A DNA stretch of 26,092 nucleotides, taken from Apostichopus parvimensis (Eukaryota > Echinodermata > Holothuroidea > Aspidochirotida > Stichopodidae). Position numbers and translations under genes: made by a program. Below the pieces are notes generated by a model. That model saw only the letters and a list, made by a program, of their open reading frames with translations, was not told the DNA's origin and searched no databases. The stretch lies in NCBI GenBank assembly GCA_000934455.1, contig KN885536.1:23181-49272 (forward strand), read 5' to 3'. Below are positions 1 to 13,500 of the stretch, in pieces; the stretch's first letter is position 1, and the number at the start of each line of letters is the position of its first letter.

Positions 1-942
1 TGGTGGAGAGCCTTGAGGAGTGTATAGACAAGATATACTGGTTAGATACTGTATATACAGTAGTATAATATAATACAGACAGCTATTAACCCACAACATC
101 CACCCCGAACTACCCCAACTACGACACTGAACCAACCATCAACACCTCTACAGACGTACAAACAGTCGGACCGCCCGAATGGCCACCAGTCCCCCCCCCC
201 CCGCCAGATGTGTAAGAGTTAAAGCAAACTGAGGGGCTACTTCAAATACTGCAGACTACAGTGGATTTAATAATATTGCACAATCCAGTCCAAACAGCAT
301 AACATGCATTATGTACATCTTCACATACAGTAGCGTCAGACATTGAAAGTGGGACATTTTAATAGCCTTGGATACTAATAGAAGACTTTAATAACCATGC
401 ATGCAGATTATTAAATTGACTACTCAAGTTCCTTTTTTACAGTACAAATAGCAACGAGAGAGACCACAATTTTTAGAAATCAGCGTAAATGTGCTTTTCA
501 TATACAGTACTAAATTAGACTATAGATATTAAATATGCAACATCAGTGTCAATCGTTGAGCCTGACAAAAATAATATGGAATTGTTTACTAATTATTATC
601 AAGTCACATACATGCTAAGTATGGCAATAATTAATGTGAAATATTTTCCTAAAGATATGTCCAAAGGCTAGAACAGCGACTCTTTAGAGCAAATTTAATA
701 ACTCATAACTTACCCCAAAATTTATAGCTTAAAGATTGCTGAAGCACTTTCCTGCAGGTTTTACTTTACCCCTTAAAAGTGTATTTTTTTATCTATTTTA
801 GTGCAGAACAGATGCCTTTTATGCATCTAGGGATAGGAAAAGGGGGCAAAGATGGCCAATGCCACCACACTTACCCCCTCCCTCCCCCCTTAACATTGGA
901 AAGTGTGGGAACAGAGTATTTACCTGTCCATTCACACTTTTT

Positions 943-948
943 TTTAAT
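943..948 (-). promoter_or_regulatory. Candidate ATTAAA polyadenylation signal for CDO1
   Basis: This is the nearest polyadenylation-signal-like hexamer on the minus strand after the CDO1 stop, about 450 nt downstream. ATTAAA is the common variant signal. Such hexamers arise often by chance in AT-rich DNA, so the assignment is weak. Confidence 0.25.
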
Positions 949-1190
949 CGAGATGCACTACATGGCAGTGTTATTCAGCTGAATCCTTCCTGTTGTGCCA
1001 GGCAATCAAATGTTCAACAATTTCGGTTTCATGTACACCTCAAATCCATCTAATTTTCACATTTTCTGAGGTGGGGGGGGGGGTAAAATTCTGAATTCAA
1101 ATTACTTTGATGAAACACTTAAATTTGTACAGGAGAAATTTGCACAATAAATAAAGAAAATTCTCAATATCCTGGCCACTGTACATCTTT

Positions 1191-1275
1191 CAATCTAAAG
1201 TTCTCTCCAAGGTGGTGTAGAACCTACACCCCATCAATCTCAAGTTCTCTCCTGGTGGAGAACCAACACCCCACC
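1191..1275. repeat. Two-copy tandem repeat, about 43 bp unit
   Basis: The block AATCTAAAGTTCTCTCC-AAGGTGG-AGAACC-ACACCCC is repeated directly with a few changes (second copy begins AATCTCAAGTTCTCTCC near 1235). Each copy also contains the inverted pair GGTG...CACC, so it can fold locally. It lies just past the CDO1 stop codon, so probably in the 3' UTR. Confidence 0.75.
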
Positions 1276-1396
1276 ACCTTCACAGTACTGCCCTCCTCTT
1301 CTTTTTCTGAAGGGGAGGGGGGTGGGGGAGGGTATGTACAGGTACCACTATTATGTCCCATAACTATTATTAAGTTATGATCAAAGTATATTCAAT

Positions 1397-1581
1397 TTAT
1401 ATGTCACTTACGAAAGGTGTCCGCTTTCCAAACCTGGACCAGAAAGTCACTTGGGTACTGTAAGTCTTTCCTGTCCTCTGATCAAAACACTTGCAGGTAT
1501 CAAAGGGAGGTGAATACAGGTGAAGGCTGCAGGCAGTTTCTGTATGGCTTTTATTTTCCACTCTGTGAAGGCCTTTTTCAT
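1397..1581 (-). CDS. CDO1: CDO1 coding exon 4 (C-terminus and stop)
   Basis: Acceptor TTTTGAATAG; the exon completes Asp137 and encodes [17 protein letters not shown], then [20 protein letters not shown] and [11 protein letters not shown] before TAA. His142 is the third iron ligand (human 140), Tyr159 pairs with Cys93, and the SPP turn is conserved. The exon is uninterrupted from LHRVEN to the stop. An acceptor-like CTGCCTGCAG in the middle (about 1526-1535) is simply coding here. The C-terminal tail after RTP is short compared with mammals. Confidence 0.97.
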
Positions 1582-4500
1582 CTATTCAAAAGAAAACCAA
1601 ACTTCTCATATTTCCTGTACTTGATACAGTAAATTTTTTAAAGTGATGTCCAAACGTTTAATAAACTACTGTAATATCAAACCTCAAACTGTAATTTCTT
1701 ATAAATTAATTTCTGAACATAACATACCCAATCTGCTGAATGCTGTTGTTCAAAAATAATGTAATAATTGTAGAACACTAAACACTTAAGAGGACTTGCT
1801 TCTAAATTTTCCTTATCAAATGTTATGGTAAAATTACAAAATGGGAGAGTACTCTCATAGTTTGCAAAAAATAGATGGTGAATGAAGTACAAGTTAAATG
1901 TGGGGGTAATCACAAAATGAGATACGGTACGCCTACAGAAATTGCCCAGATTTTCATAATATTCTTCCTTTATCAAAAATTTGAGATGTACAGGTTGGTG
2001 CAGTAACACACTATGAAAGTTGAGGAATTAATTTGGCAAGGAGTCATAATTGCCAGACTTTGAAAGTCTTACAGCGTGCTATCATTCACTCCTCTATGCC
2101 CCACTTTTCCAAAGGTTACATCATCTTTTAAATTATCAAAATGTGTAAAATATGGCAATGGTGCTGTTGTAATGAAAGAATCGCAAACACTTCAACACAG
2201 TAACCTCAAGGTATAAATCTGACAATGAGCATTTAACTATCATCAACAGTTGAAAGTCTTAAACTGTGTAAAGCAAACCATAACATACTGTACGCATAAA
2301 ATGTATGTTTAACAAGAAGTTTCATTGTACAGTATATACTGTTTACCCTGTACATAGCCTCTGGAGTACATAGCCCAGTACTACTGCATGTACACATAAA
2401 AGAATGATCTGGAAATTGTCAAGTATCATAGTCTAGTGAGAGGGAATACCAGGAACTTCTGCAATTTTAATGAGGAAAGATATTTAAGGCGTTCGTACAG
2501 TAGCAAACGTTTAATTAAAATATTGATTAAATATCGCAATTAGTCACTCAAAGCAAACCCATCAGGCATCAGTTGACGTAATCACCTAAAGTTAAAGTCA
2601 CTTTGTTTGGATAATGGCAATTTCAGGCTATAACTAACCTGTCTCTGAACAGCTTAGTAACTGCAATTTGATCTACAGTACTGTAATATATAACTGTGCC
2701 CTGTAGAAAATACTAAATACTGTAGTCATGTACAGTAGGCCAACTGATCATATAACTAAATTGGTAACATGTCAAAAAGTTTATCAACCTTCTTCCTCAT
2801 TCCACCACCCTTACAGTAGTTAATAAAAGCAACCTAAGTACAGTACAAACCAATATCTTCACAAACAAATCCCAAATACAGCGAATATTTATGTATTTCT
2901 GTATAAGGTATCGCATATATGGCAAAATGATCATTATGCAAAATGGTCATATTGCTATTCAATTGCAAAGATCGATATATAGCAAGTTCCTTACACATTG
3001 ACATTATTGTCTTATTTATTACAAAATTCAGAGGCTCTCCAAAGTTTGCACAAAACTCTAAACACTTAGTTATTCCCTGAAATAGTCTTGGCTTTTGGTG
3101 ATCACTATCTACAGAAAACATCTTCAAGTCAAATGCAACTACCATAGACTCAATAACACTAACAATCGTTTTGCTTCCCCTGCCCTTTGTATAAATTACA
3201 GAGTAGGGTCAGTTAATACAGACGTTGTCATATTTTTCACAGCTACTGTATCACAATTTTCTCCTCACAGAAATCAAGATATCATTGTGGACTACTGTAA
3301 GCAAAAAGTCAAAGATTAAACATCCCTTACATTACTGAAGCTTACGTCTTCTGCCCAAAACTAGGGACAATGCAGGCACGCAAGATTGAAAAGGACAATG
3401 TATTGAGCAGAGGGAGAGCTCTATATTTCTCTCTCTCGGTCGCCTACTGTACTGTAAGAGCAGTTTAAGGCAGGACTCAGCTACTGTAGCATGGACACTG
3501 CTAAGTTCGGACACCTAAGCCTTAAAACACCCCACAACTTTAACTTCCTTTTATTGACAAATATGTTAAGTACATACTGTACTTGCACACGGGTCATTTT
3601 GGAGAGAAAATAACTGTAGCTTCGTACTTTTTCTTGAAATTGGCTCTTGCTTGTAGGTTGTCAGGGTGATATCGTGTATTTCTTAGGGGTGTCCGAACTT
3701 CGCAGTATTCCGAACTTCGCATTACTGACTATGCATACAAAACTGACTCTCTAGGTACCACAGACTAACAAAATGTAGACTATTTTCCGGCTGGTTATTA
3801 CACTGTACTGTAGGAAGAGGAGGTCACTGCTATTAAAACAGTGGACCCGCAAAGTCTCGCATTTGAACTGCTGTACTTACAGTTGGTTTCACTAAACACT
3901 AAATGACAGAAAATGTCTGGTTTACAATTGATACACTGTATAGTGTAAAATATTTCCAACGTCTACAGTATTGAAAATTCTTGGGGTAATACAGTAGTCT
4001 TTGTCGTTTAACAGTTAAATTTGATGCTAGGTAGGCACTTTAACAATTATCAAAATTTCTAAATAGCAAAATTTGCCCCCCTTTTTTTAGATTTATACAA
4101 ACATATTTATACATCCTGCACCAATTAACCTATAAAATTGTATACGACTGATTGCTCTTCACTGATTGGGAGACAGACCAAAAAATCACCTCTTGACCTC
4201 ACAAATTTAAATTCTCTGGTCGTAGGGATTCAAAGCAAAAACTGTTCTGGGTTGAAAGTAAGTACGGTAGATGGAAGCAAAAAATGTCTTTCGTTGAAAA
4301 GGATGCAACAAAAAAACAGTTGGATACTGTACTGTAAGTTAGCTATGTTTTGCTCTTCTTTTACCCTTTCTTCTATAATAAAAAAAGAATTTACTATCAT
4401 GTCGACCTCCACATTTTATAGGTTCAACAGTAAAAATTCACTGCTCCTGTCATGTGCTGGAGTATTGCAGTATTACCATCCCATGCTGTAGTGTATTGAT

Positions 4501-7500
4501 TGACTATATGTACAGTAAAGGCTGTACATGTTCACTCATTTTTAGCTTTAGTACAACAGGCTTTCCCAAGCTTGCTGTATTCTATTTAACAGTTAATAAT
4601 ACATCTACAGAATTCTCAGGGTATAATTAAAAATAGTCAGTTATCATATATATTAAGAAATGCTATACAATAAAGAGAAATTCAAATTGCTACGATAGAT
4701 GCAAGTGTGATGATGGACTGTACATATAGCAGTTTCCATCATAAGGAAATATTTAGTCTATCATATGACACAAAAGTTCAACTTCAAAATTTTGCCACTT
4801 AAAATTGACTACTAAACTATTCCCTGTACTCCATTGAAATTTTGAAATCTTCCTCTATTTTGGTCATCTTGCTGAACGCATCTTCTATTTAAAGACCAAT
4901 TATGGAGACAAAATTTTTGGGGGGGATTTTCCATTAATTTGGGAGTTTACATACTCATAATCAACATGTGTAAAAAATAATCTTCGAAAACCTACTATAA
5001 CCCATCAGAAAACGACCACAAAAATGGACATTTTGGGAAATCATGTGACATGTACAGTACCTCTCGAATGTCTGAAAACAGAGATTGACCCAAAGGAGCC
5101 TCTGGTCACCGTGTGACGTCATGTTTGGTATACCGCGAAAATCAAACGCTGAAATAGGCACTGTTTATACACACATAGCGAACAATTGTACTGTATTTGA
5201 CTTCCAATTTCGAGCGTTTGAAAAGTTTTTAGCTTAAAACAAGAACACATGAAGGAAAACAACTAGTTTTTAGACAATTTTAAGCAGAAAATTTAGTAAA
5301 ATGGGTTATTTTATTAGCAAAATTTCCACTCAAATTAAATTCTGTCAACTTCAGCAAACAAAGTGAATGTCCTTTATCTCTTACTGTTTGGCAAATATCA
5401 GCCTGGACAAGCCGATTCCAAAGCTGTAATCAGAAAACTCAACATCTAATCTATTTATTTTGTATGTCACAGTCTGTCTGTGTGATATAACTCCAGTCTG
5501 TACTGTACGTAAACCTGTGAAAGTTTCTTTAGACTTTTGTAAGTGTTGAAATCCCAGCTATGGATCTGCATACATAGAATTCTGTCCAATAACTTGTATT
5601 TGAGATTTGAACCAGCTCAGGGACAAATCATACTTTCAATTAATTTCGTTAACTTTTAGAAATGTTCATATTCATATTGTACATGCTTGGTTTCGCTATA
5701 GCCTTTTTCTGGCAGCCAACACTCACCACAGATGTAGGCGACTTGATTTTCGTGATAATCGTTAGCAGCAAACTGTTCCATGGGTCTCTTTTTCGATGCC
5801 TTCTCTGGCCAGTGATAAAGCGTCTCTGTTAAAGTGCCATCCAGCATTTTCATAAAGCAATGAGAATCAGCATGGCTGTGAATTGAGCTATAAGCAAGAA
5901 AATATAAAAACAAACGAATTTAAAAAAAAATAAGTTTGCTGGGAATTACTGTAGTTCTGTTTTAGTGTTAATAGAGTGAAACTTGTTTTAATTACAAGTT
6001 TAAGGATGGACAGTTGAAGCAATGCTTTGCGACTGTAAGAACTTTTAAGGCCAACGTGTCAACGTCTGCTGCTCCCATTCCCATTGCAGTTCTAATTAGC
6101 TAAGCCAGCCTCATTGTTCTCATCTTAAAGGATGATTCTGTGGGTCACCATCCAAGTATACACTTACAGTATGCTATATCAACAGAGAGCATTACATTTG
6201 GGATTTCTGTTGTATATATTTAACAACATTGTGGTGAAGCTGTGGCAAACAAAAATGCTTCCTGTAGCCAGCCGAAAACAAAAATAGATTTTAAACCACA
6301 TCAAAGCAACAAATAAACAAAATGAAGTTTGTAACACAGACATTTTATGCCATGTGACAATGATCACTAGCAACCTAAAGATGATTCCCCTAATAAGCCT
6401 TCATGATATGCAACGAAACGTGACAAAGTTGTTAATTTAGTTCCAGAGCGCACCACTGTTTGTACAAATCAATTCAAATGGTGCCTTAGCTAAACAGCTT
6501 ATTCACTTAATTCAAACAGACATGCCATGTTAGCTGTATAATTTTCAGGCAGTACAGTACTACACAACATACAATACTACTAAACACTGTACTGTATATC
6601 ACATCTGTACAGTAAGAAGTGTACTGCACTATACCACACAAGGGCTGTCCAGCAATTAAACTACATTCAGATCTTAGTTGTTCTTGGATAATGCAAGTCT
6701 GGCCTACTGAACTAGCACTTATCCTAGTACTGTACATTATAGCAAGCACTTATCCTACAGTACTGTATCTGTACAGTATAGCTAGCACTTATCCTAGTAC
6801 TGTACCTGTACAGTATAGCTAGGACTTATCCTAGTACTGAACCTGTAATATACTGTAGCTAGGACTTATCCTAGTACTGTACATTAAAGCTACTGTAGCA
6901 CTTATCCTAGTACTGTACCTGTACAGTATAGCTAGGACTTATCCTAATACTGAACCTGTAGTATAGCTAGGACTTATCTTAGTACTATACCTGTAGTAAA
7001 GCTAGGACTTATCCTAGTACCATATCTGTACAGTATAGCTAGGACTTATCCTAGTACTGTTTCTATACAGTATAGCCAGCACTTATCCTAGTACTGTTTC
7101 TGTATGTATAGCTGTTTGGGCCCCTACAGTATTCAGAGTTGAATTTGAGGGAGAGGGGAGGGGGGTGTAGGGCACATCTAATGACTGATGTCCCTTGTAG
7201 GAAATGGTCTAGGGCAGGATCTTCGGGAAGGGATGGCAGTTTATGTGAATAGTAAGGGGGTGAGGGGGGTGTTGCATGAAAATCAAGCTTTCATTACCAT
7301 CATTTCACTACATTCTTGTAGTATACGACTTTGTATTGCTTTATAGCCATTATTCCCCTACCATGTTGACAGGTAAATTTACTGTTGACTGTGACTGTTA
7401 CTAAATTCTGCTACTTTATTTATTAATATATTATTTATTATTTATTCTTAACTAGATGCACACCTTAAACCCATATAACCTTTCCATGGTGGAGCCAAAA

Positions 7501-10500
7501 AAAGATAAAAAAAGTATCAAAGTTCAAATCAAGTACCATCATATCATAGAAGAATTGAACACAAGCCAAAGAAAACATCGGGTCGAGAAGGATGATACAC
7601 TTCAGGTGCTGTATATTCCCAGCAAAATGGAAAGGAACGTAATCATGTGAGCTAGGACCTACAGTAGATGCCACATCATTGGCACAGCTGTTTAAGGTCA
7701 ATTGAATGTTCTAGAAGTTGTATGGTACAGTAATAACATCCACAGACAATATCCTGAACCTTAAGTCATTTCCTTTCATGTACAGAATGTTGCATCAGCC
7801 TTCAGTTACTGTAGCTGAAGCCAAGTTTTTGGACACAAGAAACAACTTGAACATGAAGTTGTACAGAAACTGACTTGGGGTTTGAATCTGAGATGAACGA
7901 AGTATGCCTTTAAGTATGATATACTGTATACATAAGCTGGGAAGGGGGATGAGAGAGGGGAGGGACGAGAAGGGGAGGGATGAGAAGGGGAGGGATGAGA
8001 GAGGGGAGGGATGAGAAGGGGAGGGATGAGAAGGGGAGGGATGAGAGAGGGGAGGGATGAGAAGGGGAGGGATGGGACAGGAAACAGTACTGAACACCAA
8101 GTCTACAGAAACTGACATGAGGTTTGAATCTGAGATGAATGAAGTATGCCTTACAGTGTGCTACACTGTATATGCTACACTGGGAGGGGGAGGGATGGTA
8201 TGGGAAGGGGAGGGATGGTAACGAGAGGGATGGGAAGGGGAGGGAATGGATGGATGGTATGGGTTGGCATAAATATCCTATACAGGTTAGGGATGCATAG
8301 ATTACTTGAAATGAAGAATTAATCATTCTGAAGGGATGCTTGGATGGAAAGATTTGGTTGACTGCTTTGTTTTAAAGAGATCTGTGTACAGTAAATTATT
8401 GGGAAACTGAAAAGTACTACAAAGTTTCCTGCAGAGTTACAGGGTATTCCAAGCCTGTTATTCTTGTAGATAAAAGAGTACTGGCCAATCCTTTCATTAA
8501 ACACAAGGCAACACCAATTCATTTGATTTTCTCCTCCAATACTCATAAATGATCCCTGATCTTCTAAAACCTGCAGCTATCCAGAGAAAGACTTAAATCT
8601 CTTCGGTAGAGATCTGGGGAGAAATTGGGGTTTGTAAAAATCGAATGGGACCGACAAATACATTGTCACAATCGCAGAAAAGGCCAGAGAGTGCCATTTG
8701 GGGCAAAGAAAAGAGCAATTTTCCTGACCTCTGTCCCAACCATAGTTGGGCTGAGGTCATTGGTGACAAATCCTTAGTTGATGGAAGGGGGAGGGTTGTG
8801 AATATTTCTTCCTTGTCCCTAGGGGTCAATGTATGAGAAGGCTTTAAACACTGGTGTTGTGCAGTACTTTGAATTCTCACCTGCCTTGACTTTCACCCCA
8901 GCAGAGGAGCATCAAATTAAATTTGCCGTTCCCTTCGTCCACTAAGTTTCTTGTGTACCTGCAGAAGATGAAAGAAGTAGATCTTCATACTAAAGTACAG
9001 TATTATATATGTTGCATAAATGAATCTTAAAGACCGCAGAAGTTTAAGTACACTGTCTACAGTTGTAACATTAACACAAATATCAAAATGCAGATATATC
9101 AATGAATCTAATTGAGACGTGGACAATTCTGTATAATTGCACAAAATCTACAATTTTCATGGAAGAATTAACCTGATCTTACTAAACCATCTAAACAATC
9201 TTTGTGTACAGTATGAGTAGTGGAAATGCTGCGGGGTCATAAAAAAATTGCACATTTAGTGTCTCAAGTCAAAGAATTTGTAATAGAAAGAATGAACAGG
9301 AAACCATGTTTCCACGGTCTTACAACTTGTCAATAGAACAATATTCTGCCAAGTGACCGTGCTATAATTAGAAAGACTTGATATTGACTGAATGTACTTG
9401 GGGTTACTGTACATGTGCAGACAACGTCAAAATTACTAGCCTTGACAGGGCCAGGGGATGTTAGTTTCTGACCTAAAGTTTCAAACTAAGCCGCAGGAAG
9501 AAAGCAACTTTAAACAAACTATGACAAACTACTGTATGACTTAGCTTTCATACTGTATAAATACCTTCTGAGCTACAGTATACAACTTCAAAATGGTTGA
9601 TTTAGATGGAAGGGGGCAGTGACCTCATAGAGGGTTATTGAGGGCGCACTTCAAGAATTTCACCAGTCTGTAGGTCTGAGTATACATACTGTACGTACAG
9701 TATGCATATGAGACAGGTAAGAGAGGTATGAAGTACAGTAACAACTGTATGTATTAACTTTAGATATGATATAACAGGCATGGTGGTACTTGTGACTCTC
9801 AGAGTGATAATTACTCATTGACCCATAAGTTACAGAACTTTTCAAGTTTGCCATTTCTGGCATTGTACATTATACTTTAGGTAAAAAGTAAAATGGTTAT
9901 ACTGCGCTGAACCACTATTTACCATAATACAGGTATCAAACCAATAGTACAAAGAGTCGCACTTGTAGCAGTTATGTAATATAATTTCCAAAGCTACAGT
10001 TCTGTATGACAAAATGGCAAACTGATGATAAAGCTTACAAAACCAATTAGTGCATAACGTAAAACAATACCAGTCATCACAGATTATCCAATAGTACTGT
10101 ACAATATGGGAGTTCTCTATTAAACCTGTACCATTCCAATTCTCTTGTTGCCGCTGGTTACACTGCAGGTCATGCTGTTACTAGATGTGGTAAATGGCCC
10201 ATCTCCAGATCAAAGCCTCAGATAGAGTCTGTACACACCTAACCAGCAATTTCTTTCATATAATACAGTAGGATTTACCATACAGCTGCACAAACAGTTC
10301 AGTACAGTGTAAACAGTACAGTACTGCATGTAATACATACTGTGAATACAGTACAGTATTGTAATGTATGCCATACTGTACATACTGTGCATACAGTAAA
10401 GTAAAGTTTTGTACTGTACGTAATACATACTGTTTATACAGTATAGTATTGTACTGTACGCAAAACATACTGTGTATACTGTACAGTACAGTACTTATTG

Positions 10501-13500
10501 TACTGTACACAATGCATACTGTACATGTATACAGTATAGTACAGTAATTTACTGTACATAATACATACTGTGTATATACAGTATAGTTGAAGCAGTCAAG
10601 TCACTGAAGTGGAGGAGTACCGTAGGCCATCTTTCTTTTGTTAATAATCCCTACCGTATTATGCAGTCTCTATACAGTGATGGATCCTGTAGGATGACAA
10701 AGGTGACAAACCCGAAATAGAATCATTCTGTCCATAGAATTTCCGTCATTGATTTGTTCTTGCCACACTTTAAAGGCATTGAAGACCGTGTGCTGCCATC
10801 TGAAAAAGTTAACTTTCTGTTGCTTGCACGTGACGTTTGGTTTGTGTCACTACAAAATGCAGACAGTAATGAAACGTGATACTGTACCTTAATTGTTATC
10901 TTTAGCTGGACCTGAGATGTCCATAGCTGTATCGTTTGTATGTACTGTGCTGTGTGTATTGAACGCAGCTGTATGTAAGTACTGACTGTACACTAGTGTC
11001 TAATTACCGACGGTAGCAAGCTGTGTGTGCATTTTCTGGGATCGATGGTGGTGTCTAACACTTCTGTTACACCTCATTCAAAACTAGGTCAAATTACCGG
11101 CATTAGACGTTTCTTTTTGCACGAGTCTTCACACCCTTTAAACTACTGACAGTATCGCCTCCATATTATTAAATGCTATTGTACATTTGCTGAATCCATC
11201 ACCTTTATACTAGTACTTACTCTATAGGGAGTATAGGCCCCTATGATTCAAGTTGTGTTGTCACTGTAGAGATGTATATTGCCTATATTTTAGGTTTTAT
11301 GCCTAGTATTGTGAGCAACCACTGTCAGTTATTGCATCACAGTGGCTGTAGTTACTAGTCTATGAAGTCTTCATTTGAAGTGTATCCCACACGTCACGTT
11401 TTGATTTGTCTGTTGTCGTCAACTCAGCCTCCTTTCAAACGAAGGAAAAATTGGGTTAAGTACAGTACTTTAGCTTAAACCAGCATGTTTCTAAATTTCT
11501 GAGGACATTTTAATTTAATCATTAACCTGTCTGTACTCTGTGCATGTTTTTGTCCCTTCTGTTACTGTTACTTGTCATTTAGCCTCTGAAGAAGATCCTG
11601 CTAGGATCGAAACGTCAGGCCAACTTACTATTACACAGACATTTTAATTTATAAGTGGCTGCCCGGTGTATTACAAGTTTGCCAAATATTCCAGTCTGGG
11701 ACTTTCCTTACCATTCCCAAAAGACCTAGTACTGTGTACTGTAAGTACCAAGTTACAGTTATATCTAATCTAATGAGATATATCTAATCCCTCCCTAATT
11801 GATGTTATCAACTGTAAGCTAAGGTAATTAATTATCAACACATACTACTGTAGAAATTAAAACTGGCATGGATACTGTAGCTACCCTCGATCTTCCCTGG
11901 CACTGCAATGAAATACGAAAACTGACTGGTTTGGGTATCAATGGCATGAGCTAAATTCAGCATTCAATCAATTAATATCAGGGTGCTTTGCTAATCTTGA
12001 ATGGCTTTCACCATAGAGAAAACTTTAACAAGGCTTTAGACAATTTATTAAGCATTGATGGAGAAGTTATCTGCCAGAGGATGCTACCTTATATGGTTCT
12101 GAAATATTAATGTTTTAACAGTTTGGCAAATTGTTTTTCAATTTATTTTAATACTGTACAGTAGCTCAGGCACTTCCAGTACAGTACAGCAGTTCGCCCT
12201 ATAGTAAAGCAGGCTAGCACATGTACTAAACATACCATGTGTTGGAAGGATCTTTGTAATTTAGCGACTTTTGAGTTGATTAAAATTGGTACTGTAAATA
12301 TATTTGGTGTTCTTGCATTCTAAAATTTTACATTAAAAAAGTACATTAATACCTTAACTATTTAAAGTTTCAATTTAAACAGTGCTGTAGTCAAAAGCAA
12401 AACTTTGAAATTATAATTCTCAGTTTGCATGATACTGTAAGAGTACATGTGTGACAACAGTAAATCAAGTTACAATCCATTTAAGATTTGTGTTTCTGGA
12501 ATTTAAAATGGTTTGTACAAGTAGGAATAGTTCACAAAGGATTTAGTATTACAGTATATGAACCAGCATACTGTAGTTTGGCTATGCTGCATTTGCTCTC
12601 ATGGCTATCCTTAAACAATCATACTATACTGTATTTCTGTTGGAATAATACCTAGATAGCACTGCACATATCATGGGCACATAGTGTATGTTGCTGCTGA
12701 TGGCGTGTACAACTGGATCAGATGGCAAAAGGATGTTAAGTTTTCTGAGAACTCCAAAGCACATATATCTTCTCTCATCAGTGAGTACTTGAGCACTCAA
12801 GATTGTACAATGTCAAACTAATGAGTTAAACAGATTACTGAACATAGGATGATTTCCAATATCGTCACCTTTGACCTCCACCAAAATGCTGACTTGTTGC
12901 CCTTAATACCACAATATTAGTACAGTGACTGCCAAACATTCAAATTTATGAGTTTCATGATAACATGTCATGTGACAACAACCACACCACCTGTACTTAC
13001 ATTAAAGCTTGTTGAAAACAGCAATAAAGATTTATATATGCCACATGTACAGGTTATAGTACAGTATCTCTGGGATATTGAGCACAGAAAGCTAAGATTT
13101 AGAAGGAGGAGGGCAGTGTAACCTGGAGTGAGTCACAAAGGAGGCAGTGTAACAGTGTTATGAGTTGATACACTGTAAGCTACAGTAGGAGTGTCCACAT
13201 GTACTCTATGTATACTGTAGGAGACAGGTTAGAGAGGAATGACCTAAATCTGCAATATTATCACTACTTTATCATACAAAATAAATATGTACATATGACA
13301 CTGCCATTTACATGTTATCACTGGTACGTATTGATACCAAATATGTAATATGCTAACTTAAAAATAATGCTCAATCATTTTCATCATTTGTACTGCTCAC
13401 TTCAAAGCATTTTATCTCACTAAGCCATTTATATTACATAATTGAATATTCGTAAAGGCCTGGAAGTAATATGGAGAATGAGAGAAATAGTTTTGTTATT

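Larger units (their letters stand above)
1..1396. other. Region 3' of CDO1: probable 3' UTR and flank
   Basis: No conserved coding signal is seen. Part of this stretch must be CDO1 3' UTR on the minus strand. I find no AATAAA on that strand here; the variant ATTAAA occurs at 943-948 and again near 694-699 and further left, so the 3' end cannot be fixed. The stretch contains C- and G-runs (around 190-204, 1072-1083, 1311-1333) and a two-copy 43-bp tandem repeat. The extreme left end (about 91-206) is unusually GC-rich and Pro/Thr-rich in one plus-strand frame, but no family is recognisable. Confidence 0.5.
5888..8880 (-). other. CDO1: CDO1 intron 2
   Basis: The intron is 2993 bp, from GTGAGA to CTTATAG. 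It contains the 6715-7113 minisatellite, G-rich stretches near 7142-7165 and 7250-7270, and the duplicated G-rich block at 7863-8264. No other gene is seen. Confidence 0.92.

Noticed and set aside
1526-1535. CTGCCTGCAG acceptor-like site, considered as the start of the last CDO1 exon
   Set aside because: The upstream sequence is in-frame CDO coding (LHRVEN and the third iron histidine), and splicing here from exon 3 would break the frame; the real acceptor is GAATAG ending at 1582.
1677-2009. 110-codon minus-strand ORF
   Set aside because: It lies inside CDO1 intron 3, with no family resemblance and AT-biased composition; a chance frame.
4138-4491. 117-codon plus-strand ORF
   Set aside because: It is antisense within CDO1 intron 3, with no recognisable domain; consistent with chance.
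5388-5424. Minus-strand GIGLSRL segment between acceptor-like and donor-like sites, considered as the missing CDO1 exon
   Set aside because: The reading phase does not fit exon 3, the essential His is absent, and the true LHRVEN sequence was found in exon 4.
7795-8326. Two Ser/Pro/His-rich minus-strand ORFs of 107 and 138 codons
   Set aside because: They translate the G-rich minisatellites in different frames; the SHPSP-type repeats reflect the DNA repeat, not a protein.
10210-10510. Tyr/Cys-rich ORFs of 72 and 84 codons
   Set aside because: They read through the TACTGTA minisatellite; composition comes from the repeat.
11007-11017. ATTACCGACG in the MITE-like copies resembles the target duplication of the U2-headed insertion
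   Set aside because: Similarity stops at about 10 bases and the flanks do not align with the MITE, so shared ancestry is not supported.
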